From positions 1 through 33,595 of the forward strand of contig CAMLYL010000027.1 in NCBI GenBank assembly GCA_946491665.1: a DNA stretch of 33,595 nt, in the 5' to 3' direction. Of the stretch, positions 23,323-31,937 are shown one piece after another. The position numbers and the translations under genes are program-made. Numbering within the stretch: the first letter of the stretch is position 1; the number at the start of each line of letters is the position of its first letter. The notes beneath the pieces were generated by a model. The model ran no database searches, was not told where the DNA came from, and saw nothing but the letters and a program-made list of their open reading frames with translations. Source of the DNA: an uncultured Lachnospiraceae bacterium. Lineage in GTDB: Bacteria > Bacillota > Clostridia > Lachnospirales > Lachnospiraceae.

Positions 23323-24198
23323 TTACCGTCTCAGTACGGCTTTCATGTCTTCCACAGAAAAAGTATAGGCGGTATTACAGAAATCGCATTTTACCTCCAC
23401 GGGCTTTCCCTCGGCAATCATTTCCTTCAAATCCTTTTTCCCCAGGCTGGCAATTGCCTTTTCCACCCGTTCCCGGGAACAATTGCAGGAAAAAGACGCC
23501 GGAATCTTTTCTGTAATCTCCAGGCCGAAATCTCCCAGAATATATTCCAGCAGGCTCTCCGGCGTGTGCCCCTGCTCCAGAAGATCTGTCACAGAAGAAA
23601 TCTCTCCGATTTTTTTCTCAAGGGCATCGATTACTTTCTCATCCGTAAAGGGCAGAAGCTGAATGATAAATCCTCCCGCCTGCTTCACCGTATTATCTTT
23701 GTTCATCAGCACGCCCAGCCCCACAGAAGACGGCACCTGCTCTGATGTGGCAAAATAGTAAGTAAGATCTTCGGCAATCTCACTGGTCTGCAGTACAGTC
23801 TGCCCAATATATGGCTCCTTCATTCCCATGTCCTTGATTACATTCATGATGCCGGGACCCACAGCGCCGCCCACATCCAGCTTGCCTTTGCTGTTCGGCG
23901 GCAGCATTACATCCGCAGTCAGCGGATAGCCTTTCACATGACCGCCGGAATCTGCGGTCACCGTCATTCCCCGCATGGGACCTCCTGATTTCACCTGAAT
24001 GGTCAGAAGATCCTTCTCTCCCTTCATCATAACTCCCATCATAACGCCTCCGGTCAGCAGCCGTCCCAGAGCCGCCGTAACCACAGGGCTGGTATTATGC
24101 CGCCGTCTGGCCTCCTCCACAATTCCTTTTGAAGTAACAGCAAAGGCGCGGATCGCGCTGTCCGCCGCCCCTGCCCGCACAATATAATCATCACACAT
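23323..24198 (-). CDS. hslO: Redox-regulated chaperone Hsp33
   Basis: 291 residues from 24198, normal for the family. Holdase activated by oxidation: Cys238, Cys240, Cys271 and Cys274 (CNC then CDFC) bind zinc when reduced. The N-terminal region has GRLLTGGVMMGVMMKGE and QTSEIAEDLTYYFATSEQVPS, both family signatures. Start choice: MCDDYIVRA at 24198, which overlaps the methyltransferase stop by 8 bases; a frame opening at 24306 is an unrelated extension inside the methyltransferase gene. Translation is probably coupled to that gene. Confidence 0.95.
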   Translation of the reverse strand: MCDDYIVRAGAADSAIRAFAVTSKGIVEEARRRHNTSPVVTAALGRLLTGGVMMGVMMKGEKDLLTIQVKSGGPMRGMTVTADSGGHVKGYPLTADVMLPPNSKGKLDVGGAVGPGIMNVIKDMGMKEPYIGQTVLQTSEIAEDLTYYFATSEQVPSSVGLGVLMNKDNTVKQAGGFIIQLLPFTDEKVIDALEKKIGEISSVTDLLEQGHTPESLLEYILGDFGLEITEKIPASFSCNCSRERVEKAIASLGKKDLKEMIAEGKPVEVKCDFCNTAYTFSVEDMKAVLRR

Positions 24199-24976
24199 TT
24201 CCCGATGTTTCTCCTCTCTGCTCAGTTTCCGTTTTACCCTGTTCACAGGCCACAAAATACACCCGCTCACAGTCCGGCCCCGGTTCTTCCTTCGTTCCTT
24301 CCCCATAGACCCCCAGCAGACGCATCCCCGACGCTTCCATCAGCGCCTTCACCTGCTCCGTCTCATAGGCTTTCTGATAATGAAACTCTTCGATCCGCTC
24401 ATACAGACCATTCTCCTGACGCACAAAAAAGTTCAGCGCATATTCATTGATCCCGGTTCCCTCATCGAAATAATTCTCCCAGGTAAAACATTCCCGCTCC
24501 CGGTTCTCGCAAATCACAGAGTCTCCCAGAATGCAGCGATACTTATACACCGTATTCATATCACAGATAAAAATACCGCCGGGGTCCAGATAATTATTCA
24601 CCAGAGAAAATACCTGACGCAGTTCTTCCGACTCCAGAATATAATTCAGAGAATCACAGACACAGACTACCGCCCGGACTGTCCCGTACAATTCAAACTC
24701 CCGCATATCCTGCTGCAGATAAAGGATAGATGTATCTTCCTCCGCCTCCCTGGCAATCTCCAGCATCTCACCGGAGAGATCGATGCCGATCATATCATAT
24801 CCCCGCTGCCGCAGAAGACGGGTCATTCTGCCCGTCCCGCATCCCAGATCCAGCACCAGGCCATCCTCTATCCCATGTTCTCTTAAAATCCCGCAGATGT
24901 AATCACACCATTCCTCATAGGGAACATTATCCATAAACGCGTCATACACCTGCGCAAATCCGGTATACGCTTCCAT
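24191..24976 (-). CDS. Class I SAM-dependent methyltransferase
   Basis: 261 residues from 24976. Rossmann methyltransferase with motif I VLDLGCGTGR (about 41-50), then IGIDLSGEML and a VCVCDSLNYIL region. Substrate unknown; the sequence from YTGFAQVYDAFMD resembles small-molecule methyltransferases usually called by family only. GGAGG is 7 bases before this ATG; a frame opening at 25087 would run into the upstream gene. It overlaps hslO by 8 bases, and 25 bases separate it from DUF1002. Confidence 0.9.
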   Translation of the reverse strand: MEAYTGFAQVYDAFMDNVPYEEWCDYICGILREHGIEDGLVLDLGCGTGRMTRLLRQRGYDMIGIDLSGEMLEIAREAEEDTSILYLQQDMREFELYGTVRAVVCVCDSLNYILESEELRQVFSLVNNYLDPGGIFICDMNTVYKYRCILGDSVICENRERECFTWENYFDEGTGINEYALNFFVRQENGLYERIEEFHYQKAYETEQVKALMEASGMRLLGVYGEGTKEEPGPDCERVYFVACEQGKTETEQRGETSGNV

Positions 24977-25001
24977 TCGTGTTCCTCCCGACTCCGGCGC
25001 T

Positions 25002-25964
25002 CTATTCCATGTTGAACAAATTCCTGAAAAAGTCAGCAATTTTTCCAAAAAATCCGCTGACTCTGGAAGCAAACTCTCCTGTATCAATGGAACTCAGATC
25101 GAATCCCATATCCTTCAGCTTATCATAAATCCCCTGGGCCTGCTTTGCCAGCTGATCCCAGTTCAGATCCAGTCCCTGCAGCTTTCTCAGAAGCTCTTTT
25201 AACTGAAGAATCTCATCCTGGGTCAGGGATACTTCAAACTGATCTGCAGCGTCCTGAATCTCCTGCTCCAGTTCCTCATCCGTCATGTCCTGCGTATCTC
25301 CAAGCTGTTCCTTCAGATACGCCACCATGCCCTCTACCTCATCCGTATTTCCGGTAGAATCCTCGATCTGTCCCGTTATCACGATTTCATGAATCGCTCC
25401 GTCTATGATATCCTCATCAATATCATCTCCCGTCATGGTAGAATATGCTTCTATGGCGCCAATCAGCGCTGCCGTTCCGGAAATGGGGGAAGGTCCCGCA
25501 ACGATCACTTCCGCATCCTCCAGTCCTGCTGTAGCCAGAGCATTCTCATACATTCCCGCTGTACAGTAGGTAATATTCTTTGTATTTACGGTAATTCCGC
25601 TGCCCCTCTTTCCCTCCATCACCAGAACAGAGGACAGAGCCCGGGTACCGATCTTATCCGAGGAAATATAAGAATCCAGATATTCATGCTCCTGTTCATT
25701 GGAGACAGTCACCACCGTATAATCTTCCAGATCCTCTTCTGTTATCCCCAGAAGTTCCAGCACAGCGGCCCTCTGATCTGCGGTCAGATCCTCGCCCAGA
25801 GCAACATACGGCTTATCTCCGCTGTCCACGGTAACTTCTTCCCCGGAAGTTCCCACATCACCGGATACAGTATCTGTCTCTCCGGCCAGCGCGCCGGTGC
25901 AGAGGCCGAGCATCATTGTTCCCGATAAAATTACTGCTGCTGCTTTTTTCCATATTTTATGCAT
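25002..25964 (-). CDS. DUF1002 secreted protein (YpuA-like)
   Basis: 320 residues. Signal peptide at about 1-27 ending near ALA. An acidic N-terminal stretch leads into the DUF1002 domain at about 50-260 (VALGEDLTADQRAAVLELLGI, SSVLVMEGKRGSGITV, ITYCTAGMYENALATAGLEDA). A helical C-terminus follows. Related to Bacillus YpuA; function unknown. It is the first gene of an operon with the methyltransferase, hslO and nadE. It has its own extended -10 promoter and an unusual leader. GAGGAG precedes the ATG. Confidence 0.88.
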   Translation of the reverse strand: MHKIWKKAAAVILSGTMMLGLCTGALAGETDTVSGDVGTSGEEVTVDSGDKPYVALGEDLTADQRAAVLELLGITEEDLEDYTVVTVSNEQEHEYLDSYISSDKIGTRALSSVLVMEGKRGSGITVNTKNITYCTAGMYENALATAGLEDAEVIVAGPSPISGTAALIGAIEAYSTMTGDDIDEDIIDGAIHEIVITGQIEDSTGNTDEVEGMVAYLKEQLGDTQDMTDEELEQEIQDAADQFEVSLTQDEILQLKELLRKLQGLDLNWDQLAKQAQGIYDKLKDMGFDLSSIDTGEFASRVSGFFGKIADFFRNLFNME

Positions 25965-25972
25965 GTTCCAAT

Positions 25973-26052
25973 CTCCTCATCATTCACACTGCCCGGCTGC
26001 CCGATGTGCAGACGGACTCGAAAACTCCTCGCCAAGTGCCCCTATTATATCA
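25973..26052 (-). promoter_or_regulatory. Extended -10 promoter and candidate structured leader of DUF1002
   Basis: TGATATAAT on the minus strand (26052-26044) is an extended -10; the -35 (AGAAAG) is poor. The leader begins GGGGCACTTGGCGAGGAG, almost the same as the start of the PlsY-like transcript. Possible folding: CACU with AGUG and GGC with GCC close a stem enclosing a CUGC/GCAG hairpin. Each stem is short, so structure is uncertain. No known riboswitch was recognised. The region up to recJ (26053-26098) is AT-rich without features. Confidence 0.5.
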
Positions 26053-26098
26053 TAAAAATATAACATCTTTCTCTATTTTTTCTTAAAATATGTATGCT

Positions 26099-27865
26099 TC
26101 AGCAGAACCCCGTAATCTTCAACTGCATCCGGGGCCGGGCGTAATAGGTATCAATCTCAGGATAATAGGAAAAATGCAGGGACACCGGACGGCTGCACCG
26201 TCCTGCCATCAGATCCTCCGCCGTTTCCTTTCCATATTTTTCAGCAATCACCTGCTTCATCTGGTCAGCTTCTCCGAAATAAACCGCGTCTATTGTCCTG
26301 CCTCCGGGGCTTTCCAGGCTCATGCGGATCACACGGCCCTCTCTTCCCAGAATCTTCAGGCTCCGTATGATCAGATTCCGGTCTGCGAACACCGGCTTTT
26401 CATTTCCCTTTCCAAAAGGCTCCAGAAGCTCCAGCTGGCGGATCAGCTCCGGATAGAGATAGTCTACCGGCATGGGAACATCAATAACCACCCGGGGCTG
26501 CAGCTCCTCCTCTGTCAGAGATGCATTCTCATTCAGCTGTTTCCGCAGACATTCAATATTTTTCTCTTCCAGAGAAAATCCCGCGGCCATGGGATGACCT
26601 CCAAACTTCGTGAAAAGCTCCCTGCATTTGCACATTTCCTCATACATGGAGTATCCCTCTATGGACCTGCCGGAGCCCTTTGCTCCCTCCTCGGATCGGG
26701 TAACTACAAAGGCGGGCCGGTAATAAGCTTCCCGGATCCTGCCGGCCACAATTCCGGCCAGACTCTCATGACAGTCCGGCAGAAAAATCACAAGCACTCT
26801 GTCCTGCTCATAATGCTCTTTCTCGATCAGCGCCTTTGCCTGCTCTACTGCATGAGCCGTCATCAGTTTCCTGCTGGCATTCAGTTCCACAATCTCCTGT
26901 GCCATAACCGCCGCCCGAACCGGATCCTGACAAAGCAGAAGCTTCAGAGAAAGCCTCGCGGTCTCCAGCCGTCCGCTGGCATTGAGACAGGGACCCAAAA
27001 TAAAGCCGATATGATAGCTTTTTAACTGCTTCCCCTCCAGCTTGTTCTGCAGAATCAGCGCCCGCATTCCTATATTTTCTGTATGCTGCAGCATATCCAG
27101 TCCCAGCTTTACCAGAATCCGGTTCTCTCCCCGCAGATCCATCACATCTCCCACCGTGGCAAACCCTGCGTTTTCAATAAAAGGATCAGCCTCTGAAACC
27201 GGCACTCCCGCCAGTTCATAAAGCACCTGTATAAACTTGAAGGCCACCGACGCTCCGCACAGGCCTTTAAATGGATATGTACAGTCATCCTGTTTGGGAT
27301 TTACCACCGCGTCCGCCTCACTCCGGATCTGTCTGCGTCCGCTTTCCATTTCCTCAAAGGGCACTTCGTGATGATCGGTGACAACCACCGTCATTCCCAG
27401 CTTCTTCGCCATGGAGATCTGCTCTGTGGCAGAAATTCCATTATCACAGGTAAGAATCGTATCAATCCCCTCTTCATATGCCCGGGTTACCAGATGTTCA
27501 TTCAGGCCATAACCGTCCTGAATCCGGTCCGGGATCACATAATCCACGTCTGCGTCCAGACGCCCCAGCCCTTTCAGAAGAATAAAAGTTGACTGAATTC
27601 CATCTATATCATAATCTCCGATGATCCGGATTCTCTTTCCTTCCCGGATCTTCCCGTAAATAATTTCCGCCGCCCGGTCCACATCTTTCAAAAGATGCGG
27701 ATTGTAAAGATCCGCTTTCGTTCCATGGAGATACATCTCCATCTCATCGGCTTCCGTCATTCCCCGATTGCGCATGATCCGCGCAATCACCGGATCAATC
27801 CCAAAACGCTCTCCAATTCTGTTAAAATCTGCCTTTTTTGCAGCTATTACCCATTTTGCCCTCAA
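26099..27865 (-). CDS. recJ: Single-stranded-DNA exonuclease RecJ
   Basis: 588 residues from a TTG at 27865. DHH-family 5'-3' exonuclease in recombination and mismatch or base-excision repair. Motifs: IGDYDIDG (Asp84, 86, 88), TCDNGI, TDHHEVP (DHH about 164-166), and in the DHHA1 domain GAKGSGRSIEGY and KFGGHPMAAGFSLEE; an OB fold lies near the end. Start choice: TTG with GAGGG 6 bases before gives RAKWVIAAKKADFN, as in other RecJ. A frame opening at 27982 would overlap the FKBP gene and read through the terminator at 27888-27913. Confidence 0.93.
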   Translation of the reverse strand: MRAKWVIAAKKADFNRIGERFGIDPVIARIMRNRGMTEADEMEMYLHGTKADLYNPHLLKDVDRAAEIIYGKIREGKRIRIIGDYDIDGIQSTFILLKGLGRLDADVDYVIPDRIQDGYGLNEHLVTRAYEEGIDTILTCDNGISATEQISMAKKLGMTVVVTDHHEVPFEEMESGRRQIRSEADAVVNPKQDDCTYPFKGLCGASVAFKFIQVLYELAGVPVSEADPFIENAGFATVGDVMDLRGENRILVKLGLDMLQHTENIGMRALILQNKLEGKQLKSYHIGFILGPCLNASGRLETARLSLKLLLCQDPVRAAVMAQEIVELNASRKLMTAHAVEQAKALIEKEHYEQDRVLVIFLPDCHESLAGIVAGRIREAYYRPAFVVTRSEEGAKGSGRSIEGYSMYEEMCKCRELFTKFGGHPMAAGFSLEEKNIECLRKQLNENASLTEEELQPRVVIDVPMPVDYLYPELIRQLELLEPFGKGNEKPVFADRNLIIRSLKILGREGRVIRMSLESPGGRTIDAVYFGEADQMKQVIAEKYGKETAEDLMAGRCSRPVSLHFSYYPEIDTYYARPRMQLKITGFC

Positions 27866-27887
27866 ACTTTTCCCTCTATTCCCAAAA

Positions 27888-27913
27888 CAAGGAGACTCAA
27901 AAAAGTCTCCTTG
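27888..27913 (-). terminator. Terminator between FKBP and recJ
   Basis: CAAGGAGACT (27888-27897) and AGTCTCCTTG (27904-27913), 10-bp perfect stem, 6-base loop. On the minus strand it is followed by TTTTGGG. It lies between the FKBP stop and the recJ start, so recJ probably has its own transcript or relies on readthrough. Confidence 0.75.
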
Positions 27914-27941
27914 CCGCAAACTCTGTTTAAAATTCTGCCGT

Positions 27942-29099
27942 TTACTCTGCGCTCTGCTCCGCCACAGTAGTATCCGCCGCATCCATCACGTTCTGATATG
28001 CGATATTCTCCGCATAGCTCAACTGTACGAAGGCCTCGCCGCCGTATGCCTCATAAAACGCATCCGCGTCGTCAAATCCGTAATAGGATACATAATTTGA
28101 TACAAAATTGTCGAAATCTACAGTGTTGATGGAAATATCCTGATCAGCCACAATCGCCTCAAGAATCAGCTCCTGCTCAAGCTGCTCCTGAAGAGTCTCT
28201 GTTACAAACGTCTTGAACTCATCCTCTGTAGAATATCCGTAGTAAGTGGAAATATACTCTTCATAAGTAACTCCTGCCTCTTCTGCCGCTGCCTGTGTCT
28301 GGTCGATCACCTGCTGAGTTCTCTCGTCCAGCAGCCCCTCCGGAAGCTCCACGGTACATCCGCTTACCAGCTGCTCCATCACCTTTGTCTGCAGATCATT
28401 CTGCTTCTCACTCTCGTACTGAGAAGTCAGCGCGCTGGTAAAATAGGTATTCAGATCATCTACTGTCGATAATCCGTAAGCAGAAAAATTCTGGGTTACA
28501 TAAGCGTCATCAATGGTATCCAGCGTTGCGTCAGATGCATTCATAATACCGTTAACGGTCACATGGAACACCACATCCTTACCGGCCATATCCTCAGAAG
28601 GATAATCCTCCGGGAAAGTGAGATTCAGATCCAGGCTGTCTCCCACATTCGCGCCGATCAGTCCATCCTCAAAGCCGTCAATAAAACTGCCCGAGCCGAT
28701 GGTCAGATTATATCCTGTGGCAGAACCGCCGTCAAACTCTTCGCCGTTCAGTGTACCGGTGTAGTCAATGTTTACCACATCTCCCGATTCCACTGTTGTC
28801 TTATCCCCTTTGGTGTATACAGGATAATAAGGAAGTACAGAGTTCTCAATGTAATCATTTACCGCCGCCTCTGTCACCTCATAATCTGAATCCAGCTCTA
28901 CACTCAGATTCATGTAATCATCCATCAGGGTAACATAATCCTTCACATCGTAATCTGTAGACTCCAGAAGCGTCTTTGCCTCTATGGTCTCTCCCTCTGC
29001 CGAACCCGAACCGTCGGCGCCGTTGTCCTGGCTGCATCCGCTCATGAATGTCATAACTGTCATTCCACAGATCAACAGCATTGCAATCCCTTTCTTCAT
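27942..29099 (-). CDS. Exported trigger-factor-like FKBP peptidyl-prolyl isomerase lipoprotein
   Basis: 385 residues from 29099. Lipobox FMSGC (Cys22). FKBP domain at about 105-185: VNIDYTGTLNGEEFDGG, IGSGSFIDGFEDGLIG and VFHVTVNGI. The C-terminal ~200 residues are helical like the trigger factor substrate-binding arm. A cytosolic trigger factor lacks a signal, so this is an extracellular relative, probably a foldase for exported proteins. Start choice: AAAGGA is 10 bases before the ATG at 29099 and 4 before that at 29105; MKK at 29099 is the more usual lipoprotein start. Monocistronic as far as can be seen. Confidence 0.9.
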   Translation of the reverse strand: MKKGIAMLLICGMTVMTFMSGCSQDNGADGSGSAEGETIEAKTLLESTDYDVKDYVTLMDDYMNLSVELDSDYEVTEAAVNDYIENSVLPYYPVYTKGDKTTVESGDVVNIDYTGTLNGEEFDGGSATGYNLTIGSGSFIDGFEDGLIGANVGDSLDLNLTFPEDYPSEDMAGKDVVFHVTVNGIMNASDATLDTIDDAYVTQNFSAYGLSTVDDLNTYFTSALTSQYESEKQNDLQTKVMEQLVSGCTVELPEGLLDERTQQVIDQTQAAAEEAGVTYEEYISTYYGYSTEDEFKTFVTETLQEQLEQELILEAIVADQDISINTVDFDNFVSNYVSYYGFDDADAFYEAYGGEAFVQLSYAENIAYQNVMDAADTTVAEQSAE

Positions 29100-29263
29100 C
29101 AACATGTTTCCTTTCGTAATCACTAAATCATAAATTCAGAACCCTTCCGTAAGTCCCGATACAGGACCTGCGGCAGTTTTACTGGCTCTTTCAGCTCCGA
29201 ATCACTGTGACTAACCATACCATATTTTGCGTCAAAAGAAAAGGCGGTATTCTGATTTTTTTC

Positions 29264-29292
29264 TTGTATTTTCTTCGAAGAGATGATAGAAT
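29264..29292 (+). promoter_or_regulatory. Promoter of the 29353 gene
   Basis: TTGTAT (29264-29269) and TAGAAT (29287-29292) with a 17-base spacer, about 60 bases before the GTG start. No promoter for the FKBP gene could be picked out in the rest of the 29100-29352 gap. Confidence 0.6.
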
Positions 29293-29352
29293 ATACCAAG
29301 CATTCGTTTACGAGACAGTTTTACTGCCATATCATATAGAGGAGGAAGATTC

Positions 29353-29799
29353 GTGAGCAGAACTCAGATAATTACACTCATAATCAGCGCAGCAGTCTGC
29401 GTAGTTCTTATTATTGTAATGTATCGCCTGGCCAAGCGCAATGAAAAAAGAAGAAATGAACAGCAGGCCAGTATTGATCAGATGGCTCAGAATTACACCA
29501 TGCTGATCATCGACAAGAAAAAAATGAAACTGAAAGATTCCGGGCTTCCCCAGCAGGTAATCGACGATACGCCATGGTATGCCAAGCGTTCCAAGGTTCC
29601 TGTTGTAAAAGCAAAGGTCGGACCGAAGATCGTAACATTGATTGCAGACAATAATGTTTATGATCTCATTCCTGTAAAAAAGGAAATAAAAGCTACTGTA
29701 GCCGGCATCTATATCTCCGATGTCAGAGGACTGCGGGGACCGCTGCAGAAGCCTGAGAAGAAGAGAGGCTTCCTGGCACGGCTTACGGGACAGAAATAA
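29353..29799 (+). CDS. Conserved-looking membrane-anchored protein of unknown function
   Basis: 148 residues, GTG start with GGAGG 7 bases before. One N-terminal transmembrane helix at about 6-24, then a basic, helical stretch (AKRNEKRRNEQQASI). A soluble domain at about 45-125 looks beta-rich, with PWYAKRSKVPVVKAKVGPKIVTLIADNN as its core, then a basic tail. Topology is probably N-out, soluble domain in the cytoplasm. I do not recognise a family; no catalytic motif is visible. It stands alone between promoter and terminator. Confidence 0.8.
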   Translation: MSRTQIITLIISAAVCVVLIIVMYRLAKRNEKRRNEQQASIDQMAQNYTMLIIDKKKMKLKDSGLPQQVIDDTPWYAKRSKVPVVKAKVGPKIVTLIADNNVYDLIPVKKEIKATVAGIYISDVRGLRGPLQKPEKKRGFLARLTGQK

Positions 29800-29818
29800 A
29801 ACAGCATAAGAAAACTCA

Positions 29819-29844
29819 AACCGGTCAGGTATACCTGACCGGTT
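29819..29844. terminator. Perfect-palindrome bidirectional terminator
   Basis: A 26-base perfect palindrome, with arms AACCGGTCAGGTA and its complement. The plus strand continues TTCTTTGTTTT and the minus strand TTTGAGTTTTC. Serves the 29353 gene and the convergent murI. Confidence 0.85.
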
Positions 29845-29853
29845 TTCTTTGTT

Positions 29854-30678
29854 TTAATAATCCTCAATATGTATCAGCCGCGTAGTATCCACATCAAAGG
29901 GAAGAATGCTGCTGGCAAACCGCTGGAACTTGCTGGCGGCGTCACTGACATAGAACTGGTACATACTGTCCGCAGGAATATCCTGCCGGTCATTGGCAAG
30001 TCCCTTTTCTTCCAGCAGGGCCTTCAGCTCACGGGCCGTCTCATAGGCCGGATTCACCAGATTCACCTTGTCTCCCATAATTTCCCGCAATGTGGAACGG
30101 AGCAGCGGATAATGAGTGCACCCCATCACCAGCGTATCAATGCCGGTAGCCAGCAGAGGCTCCAGATAACGGTTTGCCACTTCCACCGTCACCGGATCCT
30201 TCAGCCATCCCTCCTCCACCAGAGGGCAGAACAGCGGACATGCCTTTCCAAACACCTGGGCGTTGGGATTGCGCTCCTGGATCACTCTGTTGTACAGATG
30301 ACTCTCAATCGTGCTTTCTGTGGCGATCACGCCGATCTTTCCGTTCTTGGTTGTCTCCGCGGCCACCCTGGCGCCGGGAAGCACTACGCCGATAATCGGA
30401 ATATCCACCTCAGGCTGCAGAGTCTCCAGCGCCAGAGCGCTGGCAGTATTGCAGGCAATCACAACTGCCTTCACACCCTTTGTCCTCAGAAAATGAACAA
30501 TCTGCCGGGAAAACCGGATAATCGTATCTTTTGATTTGCTTCCGTAGGGCACCCGGGCTGTGTCGCCAAAATAGACAATTCTTTCGTTGGGAATCTGCCT
30601 CATGATCTCTCTGGCTACGGTCAGTCCGCCCACACCGGAATCAAATACCCCGATAGGGGCCTGTCTTATATTTTCCAT
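29854..30678 (-). CDS. murI: Glutamate racemase
   Basis: 274 residues. Makes D-glutamate for peptidoglycan. VFDSGVGGLTV holds Asp13; catalytic Cys76 lies in VVIACNTAS and Cys187 in VMGCTHYPLL; GDTARVPYG is also present. Length is normal. GAGG is 7 bases before the ATG. It follows the DUF1934 gene by 21 bases and ends at the bidirectional terminator. Confidence 0.96.
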   Translation of the reverse strand: MENIRQAPIGVFDSGVGGLTVAREIMRQIPNERIVYFGDTARVPYGSKSKDTIIRFSRQIVHFLRTKGVKAVVIACNTASALALETLQPEVDIPIIGVVLPGARVAAETTKNGKIGVIATESTIESHLYNRVIQERNPNAQVFGKACPLFCPLVEEGWLKDPVTVEVANRYLEPLLATGIDTLVMGCTHYPLLRSTLREIMGDKVNLVNPAYETARELKALLEEKGLANDRQDIPADSMYQFYVSDAASKFQRFASSILPFDVDTTRLIHIEDY

Positions 30679-30699
30679 CTTAAAACCTCATGTTTTCTC

Positions 30700-31137
30700 T
30701 TACTTGTCACAGGCTTCCTCCCGGGAAACCACCTGCATGGTCAGAGAACAGGCAGACAGCCGCTCTCCCTCTGCTTCCAGATCATATTCCAGCCGCACAT
30801 CCAGCCGGTCTCCGCTCTCGTCAATCTGAACCGCCCGGGTCTGCATTCCCAGCAGCAGCGGTCCGTAAGGAGTCTGGTAGCTGGCCAGATGCTTCAGACC
30901 GGGCCGGAAAACCATATGTACGTTATTCACACCCTTTCGGATGATCTCCACGCTGTCCCCGCTGATTTTCACTCTGCTTTTTATTTTTTCCTGAAATCCT
31001 TCCACGGCTTCCTCATACAGAATATAGTGCTTTCCGTTCCGAAAATAATATTCTCCTGAAGTGATCATCTCTGTCGGATCCTGTTCCTCATCTGTAAAAT
31101 GAAGGCCGCAGATGGACACCCAAACATCTTTCTTCAT
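30700..31137 (-). CDS. DUF1934 (YwiB-like) protein
   Basis: 145 residues from 31137. Calycin-like beta-barrel of the DUF1934 family: KDVWVSICGLHF at the start, GEYYFRNGKHYILYEE, and ending in a strand-rich region (VRLEYDLEAEGERLSACSL). Function unknown. Upstream in-frame ATGs at 31161 and 31182 have no better site; AGGAA lies about 11 bases before 31137, and KDVWVSI is the typical start. It lies between spoIIR and murI. Confidence 0.82.
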   Translation of the reverse strand: MKKDVWVSICGLHFTDEEQDPTEMITSGEYYFRNGKHYILYEEAVEGFQEKIKSRVKISGDSVEIIRKGVNNVHMVFRPGLKHLASYQTPYGPLLLGMQTRAVQIDESGDRLDVRLEYDLEAEGERLSACSLTMQVVSREEACDK

Positions 31138-31194
31138 CTGTCTGACATTCCTGTTCTGCATGATTTCATCCATATCATACACGGATTGCCGGAA

Positions 31195-31806
31195 TTATTC
31201 AAGCACGCGATTCATAAACCTGAGAATTTTAAACCGTACTTTATAATCTCCGCTCTGAAGAACTGCCGCGTATTCCTCATTCGTCAGTTCTGCCTGCAGT
31301 TTCTCTCCGGACTGCTCATCCACCTGGTACATACTCCCTGAAAAACAGAGATTCGGATACATGACGCACCACCAGTTATGCCCTCCGCCTTCTCCGATCA
31401 CCAGCCGCAGCGCCTGATATTCTCCTGCGGGAAACGTATATTCCCCGTAGGTCTTTTCCGGAAACATACAGCTTTCCAGAGAAGCGTCCACAGTATAGTC
31501 ATACCCTTCTTCCTGTACCACATTTCCTGCCACCTGTTCAATCTCCGGAATGTTTTCCTCCACAATCGCTTCGCTTTCTTCCAGGGATTCCGCCTCCGCA
31601 AGAGGCTTTGCCAGATAAGTTCCCACAGCATCCCGCACCTTCAGCTTCAAAGCCTGATCTTCCCCGGAATCGCTGTTTGCCAGCACATGAAAACGCAGTA
31701 TTTTCTCTGAAATCCCCTGCTGCAGTGTCTCCGTATGAATGGTTCCCAAAAGCATGACGCAGCCGGCTGCCGCCGCCAGACTTCCCAGTATATATCGTTT
31801 TATCAT
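31195..31806 (-). CDS. spoIIR: Stage II sporulation protein R
   Basis: 203 residues. Secreted signal from forespore to mother cell that triggers SpoIIGA and so activates sigma-E. A hydrophobic N-terminus (about 6-22) serves as signal peptide. Family motifs: ILRFHVLANSDSGEDQALKLKVRDAV and, later, GGGHNWWCVMYPNLCF. GGATGA precedes the ATG. In a sporulation-specific context with gerC and gerB, it strongly suggests a spore-former. Forespore-specific promoters (sigma-F) could not be recognised. Confidence 0.94.
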   Translation of the reverse strand: MIKRYILGSLAAAAGCVMLLGTIHTETLQQGISEKILRFHVLANSDSGEDQALKLKVRDAVGTYLAKPLAEAESLEESEAIVEENIPEIEQVAGNVVQEEGYDYTVDASLESCMFPEKTYGEYTFPAGEYQALRLVIGEGGGHNWWCVMYPNLCFSGSMYQVDEQSGEKLQAELTNEEYAAVLQSGDYKVRFKILRFMNRVLE

Positions 31807-31812
31807 TTTTTC

Positions 31813-31935
31813 TCATCCTTTCTTCCGGAACTGAGCCGCCGAACGGGACTCCTGCCAGTTTTCCTGATATCCTGTTCCCATTCCCGCGTTCTTCCGTCTG
31901 ATGAGATTCTTGCCTCCGGGAAAAATTTTATACAT
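31813..31935 (-). CDS. Possible 40-residue basic ORF between gerC and spoIIR
   Basis: ATG 2 bases after the gerC stop, ending 6 bases before the spoIIR ATG. The product is strongly basic (MYKIFPGGKNLIRRKNAG, then QFRKKG). No separate ribosome binding site, so only reinitiation could express it. It fills exactly the 131-base space between the genes, but may be chance. Confidence 0.25.
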   Translation of the reverse strand: MYKIFPGGKNLIRRKNAGMGTGYQENWQESRSAAQFRKKG

Positions 31936-31937
31936 CT

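Noticed and set aside
24199..24306. N-terminal extension of hslO
   Set aside because: Unlike Hsp33, lies inside the methyltransferase gene, and the ATG at 24198 gives the normal start.
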